NCBI GenBank assembly: GCA_013115125.1 | Contig: JABANN010000104.1 | Location: 1-64,000, forward strand | Source of the DNA: Perkinsus olseni | Lineage: Eukaryota; Perkinsozoa; Perkinsida | DNA: 64,000 nucleotides | Reading direction: 5' to 3' | Part shown: positions 50,040 to 61,445 of the stretch, in pieces | Position numbering within the stretch: position 1 is the first letter of the stretch | How the letters are laid out: each line of letters begins with the position of its first letter | The notes under the pieces: generated by a model | Database searches by the model: none | Told to the model about the DNA's origin: nothing | The model's input: the letters and a program-made list of their open reading frames with translations, nothing else | Translations under genes and position numbers: made by a program

Positions 50040-52998
50040 TCACTTCCTTACCGCTTCCTTTGAGGTATCAGTAGCTCGTATATTATCATAGTCATCCACA
50101 CCACCACTTTCCTCTTCCTCCTCGTCGTCACTATCCATTTCCCGTCCTGCGCCATGACCTCATAACACCAACTACCAACTATCCCTACTACCATCCTCCC
50201 CTTCCATGTGCTCAACACCAGCGGACTTCTTGGATTTCCCTCGTCTTCCTTTCCGTCCCCCTTTTCGTCGACGCCTCCGCTTCCCCGCGGCAAACTTATA
50301 TTTCTTATCTGTCTGCCGTACCACCTTATCCATAGCTTTGAGTAGTTCAGCCAGGCATTGGACACCTACGGTTCGAGCAGTGGTGTGCGGGATATCGAGA
50401 CCCATCACTACTGAGTGTGAGGACTCTAGGATCAGCTACAGTACTCTTAAAGCCAGTTTTGCATAGCCATACCAACTGGGTCTGTACGTCCTCATACAAC
50501 ACATTGCTCAATAACATATCAGCAACATGGGCAGTCTCCTTGTCAGGTGAGCGCAGACATGTACGTATCTGTTCACAGGAAGGTAACCATCATCACAATA
50601 ACCGCTTGTCCCCATACTAACCATTCTTATCTGCTCCAATAGTGCTCTCAATACCACAACATTCCTAGCGCCTCCCTTCTTCAAGCTCTTAGCCTCCTTA
50701 GAATGCACCCTCAGTTGCCTAGCTACTAACTCTGTAGCTTCAACATTCAGGGCAGGCTCCACGGAGGTGATGTCGATGACCATCTAACAACATGCGCCCC
50801 TTCATCACAATAGCTAGGACTGAGCACACCTCGGTCAGCTCCACTGGCGGTGGTAAGGGTGTTCCTGCTTGATTGGCTCTCGCCACAGCAGCCGCCCTAT
50901 CACGGTTGATGGCTGCTACATGGTACTCATGACTCTGCCTTTGAAAATCAAGGGCCCATGCTATGAAGTTGAGAGCCCTCACCTACTCCGAGGACATGGC
51001 GACTTAAGGTGGTCGTAGGCCCTGGCATTACCACATCATATTCCTGCTCTACCTCACTATCAGTGATCGCCTTGATCACAGCAGCCGTGATACCGGCAAA
51101 CACCTGATACTTCGATAAGCCCGAGTTCGGTAGAGGTAGTAGCCTCACTCGGTCTATCATATCAACGATAAATGATGCAAAGCTTCTGAGGAACTTCTCC
51201 CAAACCGCTAAGTTGATCATAGACACACCTGCGATAGTGGAATGCTTGCAAGTGATGATAGTACTAACTGATACCCCCATCCGCGGAAATAACCTCCTGT
51301 AACGCCCCACCGGGGTCATCACCCACCGTTGGCACCTTCGATCCGACATCAACATCAGTGAAGGTCCGATCCTAATGGTAGGAGATGATAAACTGCCGAG
51401 TGCAACAGGTCATTCGAAATTACCTGGAATACATTGGGGGCCTCATCGACCAACTTGTTGCGATAGTGTCGCTGTCTACCAGCTCTAAATAGAGAAGGGC
51501 GGTAGACCGCCTTATACTCGTACTACTACATGAGTTGTTTGGTGGCAGTACCTCCGGCCGTAACGCCCGATGAAGGCCCATCATTGGACACTGAGGTAAG
51601 CAGGTTCATAACATTGGTGTGCACGATGGCATTATCTTACTATTAACAGCAACTCTTTTACCAAATCTACTATGCCTGGTCATTATGGGGCGTGATGCGG
51701 CATGTGTGAGGATACTACGATTGATGAGGGCCGTGAGGTCTGGTTTAAAGCGAGCATCAATGGTTATCTGACCGTAATAAGACGACCTATAGAGGTACAC
51801 GTCAGCGGACAGCATACTACCAATTCCATCGGGCGTATCTTGGCACAAGCATGATATAGTATCTCGAAGTATAGCCACAGTAGCTGTTTATTCCTGTTGA
51901 TAGTAGGAGCAGGACCACCTACGAAAGGATATGATAATATGCGAGTAATGCTACTGCATGATACACTACTCAGGGCGTTCTCCATGACAAGTACTGCGAA
52001 GTCTAAGAAGCCGGATTCATAGAGCTCCTGCAGCATAGTCATCTGTAGATTGCGATGCGCTGGGTTGAAGCCAGGATCCCCAGGCCTAGGATCGGGTATC
52101 TCCAACAGGTTACGAACCAACGTGAAAACCTAACCGTCAACAACAACCGGCTACTACTAGTCAAGCAGTCAGCTATGGACCACGTAACTTACAAGTTCCT
52201 GTTGTTGAGCCCTCAAGCGTTTGGTTGCATCATCCGCTACTTCCTGCGTACTACCTGATGGAAGTAATGACAGTACCGAGCCCCAACCGCTTTTGATGAG
52301 TACTTGATGGTTCTTCGGTTATAATAAGACTCGTGCCAACGCACTGATCCAAGATAGTCATGAATATAGTAAGTACATCCTCATTAAGGCCGATAGCTGC
52401 CTTATAATTCTGTAAATACTGTAAATGTGTATCAAGCTCCGGGGTATCTAGAAAGTGAGCCGCCGTCAGTGAGGAACGACAGTAGGCGCTATTATTGCCT
52501 TTGTTAACAGGCATAGTGAGGATAACCATGAGCTTGAGTATTTGGAAGCACTTATCATCCAAGTCATCCCTATGACTAATTAACATTGGTACCAACTTCT
52601 GCTTAACAACATCCCATTTACCGAGTAACCGATGCACTCGTCGCGATGTACCTACACCATAACCCTTACCCAACGCTAATGGCTGTAGTACTACCAACAT
52701 CCTCTCTAAAGGCCCTCAATAGATCCCTGATGCACTCGAATGCATCACTAGGTGCTAGGTATACTTGTTCATTATCAACAGCATGCCAGCATCCAAGGCC
52801 CTGGTCGTAACAACATGATACCACTCAACAAGCTACGGCCCTTATAATATATACTACTTCAACAGAGCAATGTAGCTCTTCCTCTAAACTCTTATCCTCC
52901 TCCTCGAGATCAATTGCATACCCCTCCTCCATCTCATCGTCTTCTAGATCTACCACCTCATCCTCTTCCGAAGGCTCCGGAGCAGGACGGGACGACAT
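50040..52998 (-). CDS. Timeless/Tof1/Swi1 replication-fork protein
   Basis: A many-exon gene. It starts at the ATG at 52998 with an acidic exon (PAPEPSEEDEVVDLEDDE), then AFECIRDLLRAFRED. The TIMELESS domain follows: LGKWDVVKQKLVPMLISHRD, DKCFQILKLMVILTMPVNKG and VRNLLEIPDPRPGDPGFNPA with LYESGFLDFAVLVMENAL. Later come FLRSFASFIVDMIDRV and EATELVARQLRVHSKEAKSL, then a basic patch of Arg/Lys runs (about 50300-50230) and a final acidic tail ending EAVRK. The protein couples helicase and polymerase at replication forks and supports the S-phase checkpoint with Tipin/Csm3. Intron positions downstream of 52200 are only partly solved. Confidence 0.78.
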
Positions 52999-53090
52999 CA
53001 ACAACGCGTGAGAACTTCCATCAGAGAAGGGTATTCACTATAACACAGCAAATGACATCACACTCAGAAAAAGCAGTAACCATAGTAATT

Positions 53091-53450
53091 CTACTTCGTC
53101 TTCTTATGCTGCAAAGTCTCAGCATTACTCAACACTGGTGGCTTGGGGGCTTTGATGAAGCTAAACAACGGCAATATACGCTACTGGACTGCAACATGCC
53201 CAAGTGTTACTACCAGTCTTTGAAGAATACCATTCCCCATATACTGAAGGCTACGATGTGTAGGAACATCAGCACTAGGATTACTGAATGTAGGAGGTAG
53301 CACTGCTACCGTAGCAGTCACTAGCAGTAGTCGTAGTAGGTTCTTTTTACTACCTGTTCGTAAGCTCTCAGGCACGCCACTCACAATCTGACCATATACT
53401 GAATCCTTGGATGAGAGGTTGGTGAGGTACTCTACGAGGCCTTCAAACAT
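53091..53450 (-). CDS. Small single-pass membrane protein (78 aa)
   Basis: Three short exons (53450-53354, 53283-53214, 53160-53091) give 78 residues with all phases matched. The N-terminal ~31 residues are soluble (FEGLVEYLTNLSSKDSVYGQ). One TM helix follows (VILVLMFLHIVAFSIWGMVF), then a short polar tail ending QHKKTK. Exon 2 is read in a different frame from the surrounding open frames, so gene finders may miss it. I do not recognise the family; size and layout fit a mitochondrial or ER small subunit. It is divergently placed from the RraA-like gene about 450 bp away. Confidence 0.6.
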
Positions 53451-53903
53451 ACTTAAACAACTGATTTCAAGTACCAACTTACAGCTGCGCAACTTTAGCA
53501 TCATCCAATCTGCACAGCGGAGCGAAATTGCTGTCACATGTTTTGCAATTTTGACTCTTACGACGATTCCCGGAATTATAACGAATGACTATGATAGCTT
53601 CTACTACTAGTTTGCTGCGATCCTAGATCGTAACGAGAACTTTTACAGCATATTAAAATACAATATTGTCCACAGTACGTGATGGTACCTGCGTGCAGTG
53701 GGGTGTTAAGCATCACCGCCCAGGCCGGTCTGGCCATAATCCGCTGCCTTTGAATGAAATACTCTTCTGAATGGATGAAATAGTGCTGGGTGAGGTTGAT
53801 AGTACTGGTGATGATAGTTGCGAAGGAGAGGTCACAACTGGCATTTGTACTGCAGGTGTTGTTGTTGTTGTTGTTGTTTTCTATTGCACCCTCTTCTGCA
53901 AGC

Positions 53904-54544
53904 ATGGAATGGTCCACCGCTGATATATGTGATTGGTGTGGTGACTCAGTGGAGTATGTAGATCCTCTATTCTACAGTTTTGGTATGAGGAAGCAGTTCT
54001 GCGGTAAGATACGTACTGTAAAGTGCCATGAGGATAACAGTCTCGTTAAGAAGCTGTTGGGCACCCCATCTAAAGGGGAGGTACTGCCACAACGTCATTA
54101 AAGGCCCTCTCTTCATTCAACCATCAGGTGTTGGTCATTGATGGTGGAGGCAGTAATCGTAGGGCTCTAGTGGGGGATCTTATAGCAGCATCTGCTGTTA
54201 AGAATGGTTGGGCAGGTAGGACACTGGATTTACACTCCGATGTATGAATCATGCCTTGTTGCAGGGGTAGTTGTCTACGGGTATATAAGGGATTCCGCTG
54301 CTATTAATAAGATGGACATAGGTGTTAAGGCACTGGGGGCTCATCCGCGAAAGACCGAGAAAAAGGATATAGGAGATGTCGATGTGAGAAGTGTCCTACT
54401 GGCTGTGTCCTACCCCAGAGTCAATCTCAGGTCGCCGTTAAATTCGGTGGTGTTGTCTTTACACCTGGCCACTGGCTCTACTCTGATGAGGATGGTATCA
54501 TTGTATCTCCTTCTGACATCAGAAGGCCTGTTGCTGCCATCTAG
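53904..54544 (+). CDS. RraA-like 4-hydroxy-4-methyl-2-oxoglutarate aldolase family
   Basis: Four exons (53904-54080, 54128-54215, 54265-54383, 54431-54544) encode 165 residues, the size of bacterial RraA and HMG aldolases. Conserved stretches are [60 protein letters not shown] (substrate-binding Asp and Arg), [20 protein letters not shown] and [20 protein letters not shown]. Family members cleave 4-hydroxy-4-methyl-2-oxoglutarate or decarboxylate oxaloacetate; RraA itself inhibits RNase E. The family is mainly bacterial and plant, so the gene probably came by transfer and has since gained three introns of 47, 49 and 47 nt. A pyrimidine-rich CTCTTCTGCAAG precedes the ATG. Confidence 0.9.
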
Positions 54545-54736
54545 TAGATCATCGTCATGCTGCTAGTGATTTTTGTGAGTTTCAACACTAACAACACTTG
54601 TTGGGTTGAGTCAAGATAAGGTCATAACAATCGTTGGTGTGGGTCGTCGTTCAGCGATGGGTTGGAGGACTGAAGCAGCACAGAACGATCTCATTCCTCC
54701 GTAGGAATACTTTTTCAAGGGGCTGTCGCTTCTGAG

Positions 54737-56132
54737 ATGTCGGACAATATCATAGAAACAGCATCCAATCCTGCATCACCGGCAAAGGTTCACGATACCC
54801 CTACCAAGGAGGATACTGTACAGAAAGATGCACCAACTGAGGGTATCATAACGCGTCGTAAGGCCGCCGCTCTGGCTGCAGCAGCAGCAGCGGCAGTATC
54901 ATCGACGGGAGGTGGCTCCCCGAGGACTGCTACAGCAGAGGCTGGATCCACTGTGATAGCTGATGATAGTGATGTTACTGCTACTGATGTGGATGGGACC
55001 GTGGCGGCAGAGAATGCCATTATACCAGGAGTCAAGGAGCAGCAGCAACCCCCCACTGAAGATGGTAATGGCTTCACGACACCGAAGTTGATAGTACGAC
55101 GAGTGGTTAGGTGGAGCATCATCGTCCTCGGCAGCCGCTGTAGCCGCAGCAGCTGCCTTATTGCAACAGGGAGGAGGGGCGAAGAACGATGAGGAGGATG
55201 AAGGCGACGCTGCCAAAACCCTCGGACTGGACCCGAGCCCTCCAGGTAGTAGTAGTGACTGTAGTAGTTGGAATAGTAGTAGTGTGTGTACGCTTGCCGC
55301 CCGAATACATGGTGCTGCAGCGGAGCTTCTCAGAGGAAGTAGTTTCGAATGGGGTCTGGCAACTCATGGCCCCAACAGTGTTGACCACGGGTGATGCATG
55401 GTCCTTTTGCTCAGCAACCGTCCTACCTGCATCAGCTCAACCATTCCTCGCCGACATCCCAGTAGAGAAACCCAGTGCGTCGGAGATCAGACGTAATCTC
55501 ACCCCTCGAGAGGCCCGACAGTTGGCTGAACTCCAATATCATGAACAACTACGGGCCTATCAGAGATGGGTAGCAGCAGTTGCTGATGCTATGAGGGAGA
55601 GGGCTACAGCGGCCGCAGCAGCAGCTACAGAGCATCAACAGGAGGGGTCGAAGGAGGATGACCATGGAGAGGGTAATGACACTGATGAGCAGGATGTTGG
55701 AGCTGAGGTACTGCATTAGGGGCTGATGGGGACTAGCAGATTAAACCGTCGGCAGGCTACTGATACCAGCGGTAAAAGGCAGCATGGGGATGTTGGTAAT
55801 GATGATGATGATGTCGTTGCTGGGTCATCATCATCATCATCTCCAGCAAGGAAGGCAGCTAGGACATTGCCAGCTCAGCAGCCGGAGAGCGCTCAGGTGA
55901 GCATGAAAAGCCAATGATGAATAGGTGTTAATCACATGTTACCTTTCATGCTAGCCGTGATGCTGTGGTGCCAACACTATGTTACCGTTTACCGATTCAG
56001 GCAACGACGGATAAGGATAAAAACGACAATCCCCGAGCGGCTGCTGCTGGAGAGGGAGGACAGGGGGAATCTGCAGCAGCCTCATTACCAAGCTCACAAT
56101 CAACACGTAACGTCTCCACCGAGGTGGTGTAA
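54737..56132 (+). CDS. Ala/Ser-rich low-complexity protein, unrecognised
   Basis: Starts at the ATG at 54737, just after ACTTTTTCAAG, an acceptor-like site. A Thr/Ala-rich N-terminus runs to about 55066, and a 46-nt intron (GTAATG to GGTTAG) leads in phase to a poly-Ala stretch. AARIHGAAAELLRGSSFEWG and LTPREARQLAELQYHEQLRA follow, the latter a helical region. A short intron near 55375-55412 is needed to join the frames. The last parts are Asp/Ser-rich and end EVV at 56132. No family is recognised. The acidic, Ala-rich composition suggests a nuclear or scaffold role, which is a guess. Exon joins after 55715 are uncertain. Confidence 0.4.
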
Positions 56133-56432
56133 TGATGATGACAACAATAATTACATGATCCTCATAACCCCATAATGACCATACTACTATTATACAATTG
56201 AGTATTACACTCCAGTACCATGCACTCACTGCTGAGTCACTGTACTGCTAGTATCTACTACTATTGCCCTGATGATGATGATGATGATACTCATCTGGCG
56301 GCGGCACCTCTCTGTAGTAGTGAGAGATAGAATAGTTTAACATCATCACCGTATTGTGTTGCCTGTCGAGGGCTGTACCATCAACATACCGGGGCCATCC
56401 TCCAGTCGTCGTGGTAGTTGATTGATAGTACA

Positions 56433-57592
56433 ATGAGACCGACAGCCCGCGACCCTAGTGTGAGGGCGGCAGCAGCAGGGGCCGTTGAGCGAGGGTATGC
56501 GGATGATAATGATATACAGCAGCAGCAGCATTGGGAGGCCAAGATGAAAGTCCATGCCAAGTCACTGGTGGTAGGTAGCCCTGTGGTGGGCATCTCTATG
56601 ATGATGATGATGCTGTATGGCAGGCTATCCTTGTCGGTGACGGTACAGTCCCGGCATCCCAGGAGCTGACTGAAGCTGGTGTATGGTACTGCGGCTTGTG
56701 TGAGATATTCTTATCCAATTTAACATCAGTGGAGGTCCAACGGAGGAGGATACTCGACCATATCCTCCTGGACCGGCGTCACTTCTCTCTAGTGCAATAC
56801 TGCTCATCATCATTACCACCAGCATCAACTCAGCAGCCTCATCCAACCACAAACCCCTTGCAGCAGGATTATCCTCTGATGCCTTCGGGGCCTAGCACCT
56901 TTTACTTACGCTTAGACCATTATACTGGCGACATCGATATTATTGATTCAAGCTCTGCGCGGCCTCCTCGTCATCAGGAGGATGCATCATGGTGGGATGG
57001 AGTCCTCACGGCTGCGACTATCCGTCGAATTATCATAGGCAGGTACCGTACGAATACGAGAGAACAATCATCATCGCTACGACGACACATTGGGCTGACG
57101 CAGTCGTCTTCTATCGATACTGTTGATGAGAGCCCAAGGGATAGATCCAGCAACGGTGTCTTTGCAACGGCAGGGGAGCCCTCTACCCACAAGTGGGGCT
57201 CGGCAGGGGAGCCCTCTACCCACAAGTGGGTGGGAGGCAGCTCTTCAGAGAATATGTCCAGCCCTAACAATATAGCTAGCTCTACTAAGAAGGCTCATGA
57301 TTCTCATCGAGGCCTCTCCAAGGCACCTCTTGTCCTGTTGCAACAAGAGATCGATGCTATACCTCTACCGCCATCCCGCCAGCCACCCCCTCCCGTAGAC
57401 CAGACCCCAATGTCATCATCGTCCACTAGTGCTGATGGTAACGCCACAGCTGGAGGTAGTACCACTCCCGTATCTGAAGGGTCAGCACCCGAATCGGATG
57501 CCGCCCAGTACCTGGAACTGATAGACCGAGCCATAAGTATATGTGGCGTGCTCTCACCTGAGGACTACCACTCCTTCCTGGGACACTCTTAG
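56433..57592 (+). CDS. Unrecognised protein with internal 11-residue repeat
   Basis: Two exons (56433-56570, 56624-57592) encode 368 residues in phase. The N-terminus is Ala/Gln-rich. Exon 2 opens with ILVGDGTVPASQELTEAGVW followed by YCGLCEIFLSNLTSVEVQRR, a possibly folded zinc-poor domain. The middle is Ser/Pro-rich and holds a tandem copy of the peptide AGEPSTHKWGS. The C-terminus has a helix, AAQYLELIDRAISICGVLS. I do not recognise the family. MSH5 follows 201 bp downstream on the same strand. Confidence 0.5.
57169..57230 (+). repeat. 33-bp tandem repeat inside the coding region
   Basis: A 33-base unit beginning GGCAGGGGAGCCCTCTACCC at 57169 is followed by a second copy from 57202 that is identical over 29 bases. 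The unit is a whole number of codons, so copy-number changes would keep the frame. Confidence 0.85.
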
Positions 57593-57793
57593 CTTTCGAG
57601 CGAAAAATGCAGCGGCAGCGGCTTATGAGGAGCAGTGCTACTTTAAGATTGAACTTGCCAATAGCTGACGATTGTTTAGAGATGTACCACCACGTCATCG
57701 TTATCATAATGACATCATCTGTCATCTCTTCATGTATTGCGTTATACTAGGCCCGATCAACGGCGAGACTCAGTTATGATAGATTAACCCAAT

Positions 57794-60700
57794 ATGCCTC
57801 CAAGGACCAACACTAGCAGGAGGAAGAGGGCCAGTCGTGGTGGTGGTGGTCAGTATGAGCTATCCAACATCAGGAGCCGTGTGTATCTATCGGTATGTAT
57901 GGAGGGTAGTCGTCTTGGGATAGCCCTTCTCGATATCCGCACGAGTGGCCAAGGTGCAGCAGTGCAGGTGTCTGAGATCAATGACGCCCTCGCCACTATG
58001 GTTCGGGGTATAGTGGATGATTCTATCGATTCTGGTGATGGTGATGATGACGATGCATTGGGGTGTCTGTTACTGTATCCAGGTAAGTCACCAGTAGCAT
58101 TACGTAATCAACTGCGGGATATCATTCAAAGCTACGAGCGTACCCGGCAACAACCCGAGACAACTGCTAGTGGTGGCACCTCACTCGTAGGGTCAGAACA
58201 TATCCAACCATCGTCTAATCCGAGACTGCTGAACGCTGTTGAAAGGCCTGCATCGCAGTATGAGTACCCATCGTGCGTTCAAAGGGTGCTAGAGCTATTG
58301 AATAAGATAAGACTCTCAGACCAAGCTAACGCCAGTACCAGTGCACTACCAATAACAGGGGGTCACTCCCAGCTCTGGAGAGCATTGTCCGGTCTTCTGT
58401 CCTTCCTCGATGAAACGGGACTGCTTACTCGGTACCGGCCTACAGGGGTGGTCATGAAATCTCTAGAAGGGTTTTTACTAGTAGACGGTGTAACCCTCCG
58501 TACACTGGGAGTTACCAGCGCTGGGCGTAGTACTACAATAGTAGCCGGCCACAATCATCGTGTAATGACCCCTAGCGTTAGTCGCCTACTCGGACGATAC
58601 ATATCATCATCCCCCGGCCGAGCCATACTCCAACGGTGGTTAGCTATGCCATGCAGTGACATCAGCGTGATAGAGTCGAGGTTGAAGGGTCAGGAGATAA
58701 TGATGGATCACGTATCCCCTGACCTAGCTACTCAAATGAGCAAGAATCTTAAGAAGCACCGCGACTTGTCGAAGATACTTGATAGAGTAACTCAAGGCTT
58801 TAACCTGGATAGCTCAGCACGGGTAGCAGCATGGTTGCAGCTGCTACGATCATGCCAGGCTGCATCGGAGACAATAAGGTGTATTGAGATGCTACCGGCT
58901 ACATCACCCTTGCGGAGTGAAGTACCCTGCATTGCTAGGCTACTGGAATGCCGTGGGCCATTATTGGAGATACAGCACATGTTGCAGGGAAGCTTCGACC
59001 TAGAGGCCTGGGCAGCTGCCGGGCCCACACACCTATCGGTTAAAGTAGGTGTCATGCCTGAGCTAGATGCACTACGAGATCAATATGACAAGCTAGAGGA
59101 TATCCTCACGAGGATGGGTGCTGCCGAGTCCAAGGCCCTCGAGGACAGGCTGGTAGGGCCCTTATCCTCGTCGTCGTCTATGCTCAATAGTTCTCTCTTG
59201 CCGGCTGACTACCATGGCAATGATCCAAGCGATCCTTGGTATGATACTTTAAGTGCTAGGGGCTGCACCTCATCGGGTCCTCATCCTACTACTACTACCA
59301 CCAGCAGCAGTAGCTGTGCCAGTGGTGCTACCTTACTCCGCAATAAGCCCATCCATATACAACTGCAGTACTTCCCTCAGATGGGCTTCGTAGCGTCAAT
59401 CCCCAGCGCAGATGTTCAACAGGTGCTTGTCCCACTACTGTCGGGGACGCTCTCGGATGATGATACTTTTGGAGTGCGCCCCAGTGGAGAGCAGGGTAAC
59501 GGTTCTGACTGGCAAAGGTGCATTGATGTTGTATGTAAAAGTCTTGATGGTTGGGAGTTCAAGTTTCGTACGGCTGACAAAGCATTCTTCAAAAGCCCTA
59601 TAACGCGGAGACTCGACAAATACTTGGGTAACATCGAGTCAAAGATGAAAGAGATAGAGTAGCACAAACCCTCATCCTCCCCCGTCCCCCATAGTGCAGT
59701 ACTGTTGTAGATACGAGTACCTCTATAGACTGGCAGATAGACTCGAGGATATCGGAAGCAAGCCCCTCGCTGTAGCAACTGCTGCCCTATCGGAGCTTGA
59801 CTGCCTGCTGGGTTTGTCTAGAGCCAGCGGAGAGCATGGTTGGTGCAGGCCAACACTGGTAGGATATAGCCCCTCCAGTAGTCCCTTTCCCGAGTCTCAG
59901 GTACCCCAAACAGTCGATGACGATGTCGTCTTGAAGCTCACTGGATCCTGGCATCCTCTTATGTCTGACTCAACAACGAATACTACTACCGGGAGCAACT
60001 CTGATAACCGTGGCCATTCAGTGGTCCCCAACGACATCCTCATCACCTCCGACTGCAGGACACATATCCTAACAGGCCCCAACTACTCTGGCAAGAGCGT
60101 GCTACTGAAGCAGATTGGCTTAACTGCAGTAAGCATAGTTGGCCACAGTTGGCCTAGGGAGTCCGGTTCAGTTCCTCTGCCACTGCGGAGTCTACGTCCC
60201 TGCGAAGTATTGCCGTATGCAACTTTTAACACAACTCTTCGCGAGGATGGCTAGCTCGGATCAGAAGATACCAAAGTTTGTTGGTGCTTCTGAGAGACGT
60301 CAGCTAGAGGACATCGTTAGGACTAGCACCTTGCTCTCAACCTTCACCCGAGATGCCCACGAGGTGAGAGCTCCACCACCCACTCAGCTTCAGTGGCGTG
60401 TTGTTGTGGGATCTGTTGTTTCCAGTCAGGTATCGGTTGCCCTTACCAACTGCACTCGAAGCTCTCTTATACTCCTTGATGAGTTCGGCAAGGGTACCTC
60501 ACCGATTGATGAGGTTAGTCTACTCTCTGGTGTGGTTAAATATGCTACCATTGACCTAAACGTCACTGCCCCTACCATCCTACTCACCACCCACTACGCT
60601 ACAGAGCTGTACTCTTGGGGCCTTGTAGAGAGCCCTCATGAGGACGCTAGCGGTGAGGATCGAGTGAAGAGACCCAGGAGGCCCGCTATTGGCAAGGCAG

Positions 60701-61293
60701 TCCCATGCCGGCTAGCTGTCTTGCCCCCCAAGGATCAGAGTGGTGCAGTTGCCTTCCTCTATAAGCTAGAACGCAACAAGGTATCTCAAGCATCATACCC
60801 TATACAATGTGCTGTGGCTAGCGGTGTGTGCCCAAGTGTCACTGATAGGGCTGCTGAGGTCCTTGAAGCACTAAGGTCAGGCAGACCCTTGACGAAGCCT
60901 CGAGACCCCGACGAGAGTAATCACCAATCAACAGCCGAGGATAGGACAGCCAGCCGGAACAATACCTCGCTGCAGCAGACACTAGTCAACTTCTCTCGGC
61001 TGGACCTATCATCTGGATTGAACCAAGCTACACGGGCGGCTCTGCATAACATTCTTCGCCAGCTTCGACCCGAAGATACGCCCCGCCCGCTTCCTCGTCC
61101 ACATGCCGTTCCGATTCAGAATGCCAGCCCAAACATCTCCCTGGGCAAGAGTAGTGGGCCTAACTTGCAGCGATCATCATCTCTATACGGACTGGGCAAG
61201 GATTTGCCCTCCTCGAGTAAGGGTTGGAGTGCCCTTATCGATGAGGATCTGCGCACGAGTAGACAACCGTTCATGGCCCATGGTGGTAGTTAA
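57794..61293 (+). CDS. MSH5: MutS homologue MSH5 (meiotic crossover factor)
   Basis: Four exons (57794-59658, 59711-60128, 60172-60363, 60430-61293) encode 1112 residues. The N-terminus shows SRVYLSVCMEGSRLGIALLD, as in MSH5. The lever/clamp region includes SPITRRLDKYLGNIESKMKE. The ATPase has Walker A TGPNYSGKSVLLKQIGLTA (Gly744 to Ser751), Walker B SLILLDEFGKGTS and the TTHYATEL switch. MSH4-MSH5 forms a sliding clamp that stabilises meiotic recombination intermediates and does not repair mismatches. The mismatch-recognition domain I is absent, as expected. The protein is about 280 residues longer than human MSH5 because of Ser/Thr-rich inserts and a C-terminal tail. Codon 623 sits next to the first intron (52 nt). 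Confidence 0.92.
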
Positions 61294-61445
61294 TGATAGT
61301 ACTGCCTTCCTCAATTGCCTGTTGTTTCGACCAGCAGAGCCTAGGCATCACGGCATGTGGTGTGTTTTCCTATCACACGAGACGTAGGCTTGTGTTGTGA
61401 GTGTGGTGGCAGTATGCCTCTCCGGAAGTCTCCCTTACTGCTAAG

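Noticed and set aside
53868-53880. Asn-rich minus-strand protein at 53576-53917
   Set aside because: It arises from a TTGTTG microsatellite antisense to the upstream region of the RraA-like gene and has no other coding feature.
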